A DNA stretch of 5,039 nt from Acidobacteriota bacterium (GTDB taxonomy: Bacteria; Acidobacteriota; Vicinamibacteria; Vicinamibacterales; Fen-181): positions 1 through 5,039 of the forward strand of contig JAJXZZ010000262.1 of NCBI GenBank assembly GCA_021779795.1, given 5' to 3'. The notes beneath the pieces are model-generated. The model was not told the DNA's origin and did no database searches. It saw only the letters and a list, made by a program, of their open reading frames with translations. Of this stretch, positions 1 to 5,039 are shown piece after piece. Positions within the stretch are counted from its first letter, which is position 1. Each line of letters opens with the position of its first letter. The translations under genes were made by a program, and so were the position numbers.

Positions 1-368
1 AGGGGATCGCCCTCGACACCGGCGGCCGGGTCTACGTGTGCGACAACGACAACGGCCGGCTGGCCGTGTTCGACGGCGACGGCAAGTTCCTGAACGCGTT
101 TCCGGTCCCGGGCTGGCGCCGCGAGGTGTTCTCCGAGCCGTACCTGGCGCTCGCGCCGGGCGGCACCATCTGGGTCACCGTGCCGCTCGCGGGCGAGGTG
201 CGAGCGTACGCCGCCGACGGCCGTCTGCTGCGCACGATCAGGGGGAACGACGCGCCGCCCCCGGGGTTCAAGCGACCTTCGGGGATCGCGCTCGCGCCTG
301 CCGGCGGGGCGGTCCTCGTCTCCGACATCGAGGGCCGGCTCGCGGTGGCGGCCGGGTCCGCTCCGTGA
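1..368 (+). CDS. NHL-repeat beta-propeller protein, C-terminal part (5' end outside window)
   Basis: The open frame enters from the left edge (first whole codon at base 3) and ends at TGA 366-368, leaving 121 visible residues. The GTG at 36 lies inside a repeat, so it is not a convincing start. Three successive NHL-type blades can be read: one starting GIALDTGGRVYVCDNDNGRL, a second around YLALAPGGTIWV with GEVRAYAADGRLL, and a third starting PSGIALAPAGGAVLVSD. Each has the usual pattern of G-I/L-A-L, then G-x-hydrophobic-Y/W-V, then a D/G-rich turn and a hydrophobic strand ending in DG+L. NHL propellers are binding scaffolds, usually secreted or periplasmic, with no single reaction. The last blade stops soon after its third strand, so the missing strand may come from the N-terminus, as in closed propellers. 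NHL repeats also occur as the tail of larger membrane proteins, and the missing 5' part could hold transmembrane segments. The gene overlaps the next one by four bases, so they are probably co-transcribed. The family call is firm; the specific role is unknown. Confidence 0.82.
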   Translation, partial: GIALDTGGRVYVCDNDNGRLAVFDGDGKFLNAFPVPGWRREVFSEPYLALAPGGTIWVTVPLAGEVRAYAADGRLLRTIRGNDAPPPGFKRPSGIALAPAGGAVLVSDIEGRLAVAAGSAP

Positions 369-2470
369 TCGCCGAGATCTTCCGCGAGCCGGGCGCCGTG
401 CTCGCCGGCGTCCCCGTCGCCGCGCTCACCTTCCTCGTCGTCGTGACGGGCGCCGGTCTGGCGGTCCTTTGCGGCCTCGCGACCGACCGGCCAGCACTCC
501 GCCGGCTGGCGCCGCTGCTCCTCGCGCTCACCGGCGGGACGGCCGCCGTGTGGGCGCGAACGCACGGGGGCCTGGCCGGCCCGGCGTCGCAGCTCGCCGT
601 CACCGCGGCCATCCTCGCGTTGCTGGCGTGGCACGCGGCGCTCGACCCGGACGCCGGGGCGACCGTCACGTCGCGCCAGCCGGTCTCCGGCGGAGGCTGG
701 AGCGCGGGGGCGCTGGTCGTGGCTGTCCTGCTGGCCACGTTCGCGCTCGGTTGGCGCCTGCGGACGTTCGCCGGATCGACGCTGGTGTGGGAGGCGCCGG
801 TCACGACGGGGTTCGGCGCGGCGTTCTACGCGCACACGGGCACCCTGGGCTACGCCGCTCGCACGCTGCTCTGGAACGAGGGGCTGGTGAGCAACGGCGA
901 CGCGTCGTTCCTGTACGGCGCGCCGACGTACGCGCTGCTCACGCACGCCGGGTTCTCGACGCTGTCGCTCCGTCTCTTCGCCGCGCTCTGGGCGCTCCTC
1001 CTCGTGCCCGCGCTGTGGCTGTTCGCGCGCCGTCACTTCGGACCGACCGCGGCCGCCGTCACGGCGCTGGTGGCCTCCGCGAACACGTACGTCATCTTCT
1101 ACGGCAAGTACGGGACCTCGCTCTCCGCCACCGTGCTCGCCTGCGTGGTCGCGGCGCTCGCGGTCGGCGAGCTGGCCGCGCCCGGCGGCGCGGCGTGGTG
1201 GCGCGGCCTCGTCGCGGGCGTGGCGCTGTACGTGGCGACGCTGGGGTACTCACCCGGCCGGCTGGTCGTCATCGCGCTGCTCGCATCGCTCGTCCCGTCC
1301 GCCGTCCGCGCGTGGCGCGACCGCCGCCGGAGCGCGCTCGCCGCCTTCGCCGTCCTGGCCGCCGTGGCGATCGGGGTAACCTCGGCGCAGTACGCGGCCG
1401 GCGGCCAGCGCACGTTCCTGCACGCCCGCGGCGAGCAGCTGTTCACGATCCTGGCGGAGACGGACTACGTGCGCGACTACCTCACCCAAGACTCCGCGGC
1501 TTTCGATGCCTTCGCGCGATGGGCGAAGGGCGCCGGCCTCACGCGTCTGGTGCCCACGGCCGCGGAGCTCGCCACGGTGCCGCGCGAGGGTCCGTTCCAG
1601 CCCTCGCCCGCGCAGAGGTTCGAGGTCGCGTTCAAGGTCCTCGCCGAGACCTTGCCCCAGTGCTACCGCCTGCTGTCGCCGTTCTCGATGGCGTCTCCCG
1701 GCAGCCAGTCGATCTTCGAGGACCCGCCTGCGATCAAGGCGTACTTCGCCCCGTTCGCTGCGCTCACGCTCCTCGGTTTCGTCGTCTCGCTGCGCCGCGC
1801 CCGGCAGTGGGGACACGCCGTGCTGCTCGCCTGGTTCGCGATCACGGTGCTCCCCGTCCTGCTGACGACGAGGTGCGACGCCCACCGCACCGTCCTCCTC
1901 GCGGTGCCGCTCTGCGTCTGGACCGCGATCGGAACCGGCGAGGCCGGGCGCGCCCTCGCTCGCCTCGGCGTCCGGCCGGCGCCGCGTGTCGCGCTGGGCG
2001 CCAGCCTGGGCGTGCTCCTCCTGATCGGGACGGGAGCGGTCGTGCTCCGGCGACACACGGACGACGGCATCCAGCGGCGGCTGCTCGACGCCGTCGGCCG
2101 CCTCCCCGGCCCGGTGGTGGTCGGAGCACTCATCGACGTTCGCCAGCGGACGTGGATCGAGCTCGGCCTGCTCGAGCGCACGCGGCGCGACCGGGCCGCC
2201 GAGGGCCGCATGCTCGACCCCGGCCTGCGCGAAGAACTCGCCCGTCCCGAAGGCTCTTGGCCCCCCGAGCTCCTCGACCGGACGAGCGAGGTGTGCGCCC
2301 ACGCCGCGCTCGTGCTCGCCCCGGCCGGCTCCTACCGCACGGCCGTGAACCGGCTCGAGGGGCGCGGGCTTCGCGCCCGCGAGCTCCGCCTTCCCGAGCT
2401 CTCGGCGTGGCTGGTTCCGCGACAGGAGATCCCGCCCGCGGCCGGAGCCGCTCCCTCCTCTCCCCGGTGA
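365..2470 (+). CDS. Polytopic membrane glycosyltransferase, GT-C fold, GT39/ArnT-like (putative)
   Basis: The product has 701 residues from GTG 365, chosen because it forms a GTGA overlap with the preceding stop and leaves a short charged leader (IAEIFRE) before the first membrane helix. The frame stays open upstream to 38, but that part lies on the NHL gene. There is no strong Shine-Dalgarno, which fits translational coupling. I count about 12-14 hydrophobic helices (near 14-38, 48-63, 77-93, 113-131, 205-221, 228-246, 253-270, 281-296, 300-315, 324-341, 463-476, 484-500, 507-525 and 542-561). GT-C-like cues are an acidic residue in an early outer loop (W142-E143), the stretch NTYVIFYGKYGTSLS near 240-254, the YSPGRL motif near 295-300, and an outer loop of about 120 residues (343-462). 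A charged CDAHR (504-508) precedes a late helix. About 140 soluble residues follow. By family knowledge such enzymes transfer sugar from polyprenyl-phosphate donors on the outer membrane face. Odd: about three helices come before the usual acidic-loop position. Donor and acceptor are unknown, and a non-catalytic membrane protein remains possible. Confidence 0.75.
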   Translation: MIAEIFREPGAVLAGVPVAALTFLVVVTGAGLAVLCGLATDRPALRRLAPLLLALTGGTAAVWARTHGGLAGPASQLAVTAAILALLAWHAALDPDAGATVTSRQPVSGGGWSAGALVVAVLLATFALGWRLRTFAGSTLVWEAPVTTGFGAAFYAHTGTLGYAARTLLWNEGLVSNGDASFLYGAPTYALLTHAGFSTLSLRLFAALWALLLVPALWLFARRHFGPTAAAVTALVASANTYVIFYGKYGTSLSATVLACVVAALAVGELAAPGGAAWWRGLVAGVALYVATLGYSPGRLVVIALLASLVPSAVRAWRDRRRSALAAFAVLAAVAIGVTSAQYAAGGQRTFLHARGEQLFTILAETDYVRDYLTQDSAAFDAFARWAKGAGLTRLVPTAAELATVPREGPFQPSPAQRFEVAFKVLAETLPQCYRLLSPFSMASPGSQSIFEDPPAIKAYFAPFAALTLLGFVVSLRRARQWGHAVLLAWFAITVLPVLLTTRCDAHRTVLLAVPLCVWTAIGTGEAGRALARLGVRPAPRVALGASLGVLLLIGTGAVVLRRHTDDGIQRRLLDAVGRLPGPVVVGALIDVRQRTWIELGLLERTRRDRAAEGRMLDPGLREELARPEGSWPPELLDRTSEVCAHAALVLAPAGSYRTAVNRLEGRGLRARELRLPELSAWLVPRQEIPPAAGAAPSSPR

Positions 2471-2498
2471 CCCGAGGCGCGATCCCCGCAAAACGACC

Positions 2499-4442
2499 TC
2501 AGCGACCCGGCAGCGGCGGTACGGCGGAGGGACCGGCGGCCGGCGCGGGCCCGAGGAGGAACACCGGGTCGCCCCAGGTGCCGTGGTCGCAGTCGATCCC
2601 ATCGCCGCCGTCCAGCACGACCAGCGTGACCTCGCGGACGCCACGCAGGTCGACCCGCAGCGGAACGGCCGCGTCGCCCGCGCGGATCACGCCGGTGGCC
2701 GCGAGCAGGCGGTCGGACCCGTCCCGCACCTGGAAGACGACCGAGCCGGCGCGGCACGAGGCCGAGGAGTCGGGCAGACCGGCGACGGCGCACAACGCCA
2801 CGGCGCCGTCCGGGACGCGGTAGGAGATGCGGCTGTTGGCGTGCATGCCGATGCCGTTCGCGTAAATCCGGTGATCGAAGGCGATGATGTGATCGTCCCA
2901 GGTCCGGTTGAAGCGCGGCGGGGCAAACGAGTGGCTCTCGGCCAGCGGCGCCTCGGCGGTGAGCGGCCGGCACGGGCCCGGGCAGCCCGGGGCGTGGCCT
3001 TCGAGCTGCAGCAAGCGCCCGAGGCGGTTCTTGTACTCCGCCGGAGCATCCCCGTTGTCGGCGAGGTTCCAGTTCAACGTGCCGGCGATCGTCACCACCG
3101 CGGAGCACGCCGCCAGGCCCAGCAGCAGCCCGGCGAGGCGGGGGCCGGGCCGCCCGCGCCGCCGGGCCTCGAGCAGGAAGACGGCGAAGAGCACCACCAG
3201 GAACGGCAGGAGGTCGGCGGCGTAGCGCTCGGTGACGAAGTAGAACGTGGCGATCACCGCGACCTCGGGGAGGAAGGCGAGCGCGACGAAAAGCTCCCAG
3301 AGGCGGCGCCGGCGCGGCAGGGCCACGGCGCCGAGGACGGCGCCCAGCACGAGCCACGACGAGCCCAACGTCAGCGAGAGCACCTGCTCCTTCCACCCGA
3401 AGAAGATCGCGTCGTCGAGGTAGCGGACCGGCGCGAGCTGGACGAACGGCGGCCGGGAGAACAGCGACGCGGCCGTCAGCCCGAAGTAGTTGACCAGCGC
3501 CGAGGGCACGCGCGCGAGGTTGACGACGCCGCCGATCTCGGCGGGATGAACGTACGTCGCCTGGAAGTCGAAGCTCTTCCAGATCGAACCGAAGCGCGCG
3601 TGGTTGTACCAGAGCTGGAGCAAGCCGGCGCCGACCGCGGGGGCGCAGGCCAGGAGCACGCGCGCGAGCCCCCGCTCCCCGGCCGGGCGCCGCCGCGCGG
3701 CAACGAACTCCCGAACCGACAGGACGGCGATCGCCACCGCGAGGGGGATGCCGAACGTGACCCGGGCGAGGAGCGCGACGCCGAACGCCAGCGACAGGCC
3801 GAGGAAGCCGCGCGCCCTGTCGATCGAGTCCGTCACGATCCGGAGCACGAAGTAGATGCCCCAGAGCGACCCGCACAGCCCCCAGAGGATCGCCTCGTGG
3901 TAGATCCTGGCGCAGGAGACGAGGTAGAGGAGCGGCGACCCGAGGGCGAAGCCGAGCGCGCCGGCCCACCACAGGAGTCGCCCAGCCCGGGGCGGCAACC
4001 GGCCCGGTCCCCGCAGCGCCGCGGCGAACGACAGCGCGGCCGCGAGCGCCGCGAGCACGGCCGCGAGCAGGCACGAGGCGCGCGACCAGCGGCCGAACAT
4101 CGAGGGGACCACCGCGTCGGGAACGATCCGCAGGAGCGCCGGGAACAGCCCGAACGAGAGGAACGTCTTGCCGTTCTCCTCGAACCCCTCCCAGGAGATC
4201 GTCTCGGGCTCGACGTCGGCGCGACCGGTCTCGAGGCTGTGCGCCAGTGAGTCGTAGGCGGAGCCCCACGTCTCCTCACCCGCCAGGCTCCCGGTCCCGT
4301 ACGTGACGAGCCAGCCGTAAACCCCGACGACCGCGAGCGCGAACAGCGCCGGAAGCCACGGCCGGCGTGCCGGGCACGGCCTCCCGCCCGCGGTCCCTTC
4401 CCCGTCGGGGGCGTGCACCGGCGCACCTCCGTCGCCCATCAT
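2499..4442 (-). CDS. GT-C-like multi-pass membrane protein with C-terminal NPCBM carbohydrate-binding domain
   Basis: The product has 647 residues. ATG 4442-4440 is preferred because AGAGGAG lies 11 bases upstream; a second ATG follows immediately. After a 28-residue cytoplasmic leader, about 11 helices follow (near 29-47, 120-141, 155-175, 184-203, 212-226, 229-243, 259-277, 355-375, 382-402, 408-425 and 437-456). The first outer loop (about 48-105) is acidic, with AYDSLAHSLETGRADVEPE, then NGKTFLSFGLFPALLRI, a pattern I associate with bacterial GT-C-like hypothetical proteins. Other marked spots are IYHEAILWG (180-188) and ERYAADLLPF near 405-414. From about 457 the chain is soluble: a linker with CPGPC (487-491), then an NPCBM/NEW2-type domain at about 515-632. 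Its hallmarks are NGIGMHANSRISYRV, GSVVFQVRDG, VDLRGVREVTLVVLDGGDG and DHGTWGDPV. By family knowledge NPCBM binds carbohydrate and is typically attached to secreted glycoside hydrolases. I infer an envelope sugar transferase that holds its glycan through the NPCBM domain. The domain call is strong; the enzyme activity is inferred. It lies 73 bp downstream of the GT2 gene on the same strand. Confidence 0.85.
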   Translation of the reverse strand: MMGDGGAPVHAPDGEGTAGGRPCPARRPWLPALFALAVVGVYGWLVTYGTGSLAGEETWGSAYDSLAHSLETGRADVEPETISWEGFEENGKTFLSFGLFPALLRIVPDAVVPSMFGRWSRASCLLAAVLAALAAALSFAAALRGPGRLPPRAGRLLWWAGALGFALGSPLLYLVSCARIYHEAILWGLCGSLWGIYFVLRIVTDSIDRARGFLGLSLAFGVALLARVTFGIPLAVAIAVLSVREFVAARRRPAGERGLARVLLACAPAVGAGLLQLWYNHARFGSIWKSFDFQATYVHPAEIGGVVNLARVPSALVNYFGLTAASLFSRPPFVQLAPVRYLDDAIFFGWKEQVLSLTLGSSWLVLGAVLGAVALPRRRRLWELFVALAFLPEVAVIATFYFVTERYAADLLPFLVVLFAVFLLEARRRGRPGPRLAGLLLGLAACSAVVTIAGTLNWNLADNGDAPAEYKNRLGRLLQLEGHAPGCPGPCRPLTAEAPLAESHSFAPPRFNRTWDDHIIAFDHRIYANGIGMHANSRISYRVPDGAVALCAVAGLPDSSASCRAGSVVFQVRDGSDRLLAATGVIRAGDAAVPLRVDLRGVREVTLVVLDGGDGIDCDHGTWGDPVFLLGPAPAAGPSAVPPLPGR

Positions 4443-4453
4443 CCCCTGAGTGG

Positions 4454-4460
4454 CTCCTCT
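4454..4460 (-). promoter_or_regulatory. Ribosome binding site for the NPCBM membrane protein gene
   Basis: Read on the minus strand this is AGAGGAG, a good match to the Shine-Dalgarno core. It sits 11 bases before the ATG at 4442 and 14 before the second ATG at 4439, so it favours the first. The spacing is slightly long. A GGGG run directly abuts the first ATG and is too close to serve it. Confidence 0.5.
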
Positions 4461-4484
4461 TCGGGCAGTCTATCTCATACCGGG

Positions 4485-4511
4485 GGGCCAGACGGCCCGG
4501 GCGGCGCCGCC
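4485..4511 (-). other. GC-rich inverted repeats in the 73-bp spacer after the GT2 gene
   Basis: The spacer 4443-4515 holds a 5-bp stem with a 4-base loop (GGGCC, AGAC, GGCCC at 4485-4498) and, next to it, a perfect 12-base palindrome GGCGGCGCCGCC at 4500-4511. Both lie just after the GT2 stop in the direction of transcription. No T-run follows on the minus strand, so this is not a standard intrinsic terminator. It could slow transcription or protect an mRNA end between the two genes, or it could be chance in GC-rich DNA. Confidence 0.3.
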
Positions 4512-4515
4512 GTGC

Positions 4516-5039
4516 TCAGGGCTTCGCCGTTCGCGGCCGCGGCGGCTCGAAGATCCGCGGGCGAGAGAGGCGCCAGCGGGCGGCGCGGTACTGCAGGCTG
4601 GTCCACAGGACGCCGAGGCCGTAGCGGGCGGAGCGGCCGAAGTTGATCGAGGACGAGTCCGCCGCGTACCTCGTCGGGCAGGAGACCTCGCCGACGCGGA
4701 AACCGAAGAACAGCGCCTGCGCCAGCATCTGGTTGTCGAAAACGAAGTCGTCCGAGTCGGTCGCGAGCGGCAGGGCCGCCAGCACCCGGCGGGAGAACGC
4801 CCGGCAGCCGGTGTGGTACTCGCTGAGCTTCTCCCCCAGCATCACGTTCTGGAAGAGGGTGAGCGCGCGGTTGGCGACGTACTTGTATCGCGGCATCCCG
4901 CCGGCCAGCGCCCCCGTGCCGAGGATCCGGCTGCCGAGCACGACGTCGTACACGCCGAGCGCGATGAGGGAGCCCATCGCCGGCACGAGGCGCGGCTCGT
5001 ACTGGTAGTCGGGATGGATCATGACGACGATGTCCGCGT
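4516..5039 (-). CDS. Glycosyltransferase family 2, DPM1-like, C-terminal part (5' end outside window)
   Basis: The frame is open to the right edge and ends at TGA (4518-4516), giving 173 visible residues. The ATG at 5022 is not the start: the residues before it (ADIVV) continue the usual strand leading into the acidic motif, so the N-terminal nucleotide-binding half lies beyond the window. Seen in order are HPDYQYEP (the metal and sugar-nucleotide acidic motif), VVLGSR, GGMPRYKYVANRALTLFQN, LSEYHTGCRAFSRRVL, DSDDFVFDNQML, and FRVGEVSCPTRYAADSSSI. This order is characteristic of DPM1-like GT2 enzymes, which transfer a sugar from a nucleotide donor, often to polyprenyl phosphate, at the cytoplasmic membrane face. 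The chain ends in a basic, proline-rich tail (near SRPRIFEPPRPR) with no transmembrane helices, so it is the soluble or peripheral form rather than the GtrB or ArnC type with C-terminal helices. It lies upstream of the NPCBM membrane protein gene on the same strand and may supply its lipid-linked donor. Family assignment is firm; the sugar is unknown. Confidence 0.9.
   Translation of the reverse strand, partial: ADIVVMIHPDYQYEPRLVPAMGSLIALGVYDVVLGSRILGTGALAGGMPRYKYVANRALTLFQNVMLGEKLSEYHTGCRAFSRRVLAALPLATDSDDFVFDNQMLAQALFFGFRVGEVSCPTRYAADSSSINFGRSARYGLGVLWTSLQYRAARWRLSRPRIFEPPRPRTAKP

Noticed and set aside
32..1036. Minus-strand open frame (334 codons) opposite the NHL and GT-C genes
   Set aside because: It spans two real genes on the other strand and has a repetitive R/E/Q/P composition typical of shadow frames in high-GC DNA.
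1250..2644. Minus-strand open frame (464 codons) antisense to the plus-strand GT-C gene
   Set aside because: Low-complexity Arg/Glu/Gly composition, crosses the convergent junction and overlaps two well-supported genes.
469..2823. Plus-strand open frame (784 codons) in another frame of the GT-C gene
   Set aside because: Dominated by Arg, Ala, Pro and Gly with no membrane segments or motifs. It is an out-of-frame shadow running past the true stop at 2470.
2583..4250. Long plus-strand open frame (555 codons) antisense to the NPCBM membrane protein gene
   Set aside because: Its product is rich in R, E, G and P without hydrophobic core or motif. It is what the complement of a GC-rich, leucine/alanine-rich membrane gene yields, while the opposite strand has clear domains.
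4472..4479. TATGAGAT on the minus strand as a -10 box for the NPCBM membrane protein gene
   Set aside because: It is the only A/T-richer patch in the spacer, but no -35 match lies 16-18 bases upstream, and the gene is probably served by the operon promoter outside the window.

Overview
This is a very GC-rich window (about 70% by eye), almost entirely coding, with four protein genes and no RNA genes, mobile elements or CRISPR arrays that I can see. The composition, the strong G/C bias at third codon positions, the NHL-repeat protein and the unusual membrane glycosyltransferases suggest a high-GC environmental bacterium. Acidobacteriota, Gemmatimonadota, Myxococcota or a related uncultured lineage would fit. 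Nothing in the window is a phylogenetic marker, so this placement is loose.

Left half, plus strand (1-2470): the 3' end of an NHL-repeat beta-propeller gene runs into a large polytopic membrane protein of the GT-C (GT39/PMT/ArnT-like) type. The two overlap by four bases (GTGA), which indicates an operon with translational coupling. Right half, minus strand (5039-2499): the 3' part of a family 2 (DPM1-like) glycosyltransferase is followed after 73 bp by a second multi-pass GT-C-like membrane protein. This second protein carries a C-terminal NPCBM carbohydrate-binding domain outside the membrane. The two gene pairs converge tail to tail across only 28 bp.

Taken together the window looks like a cell-envelope glycosylation region. 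By family knowledge, DPM1-like GT2 enzymes load sugars onto polyprenyl phosphate at the cytoplasmic face, and GT-C enzymes use such lipid-linked sugars on the outer face of the membrane. A module of one GT2 and two GT-C proteins, with an NHL propeller and an NPCBM domain outside the membrane, is consistent with modification of a surface glycan or glycoprotein. Acceptor and sugar cannot be read from the sequence. The most distinctive item is the fusion of NPCBM to a membrane glycosyltransferase-like protein. The rest is ordinary for such loci, and I see no clear evidence of a wholly new system.
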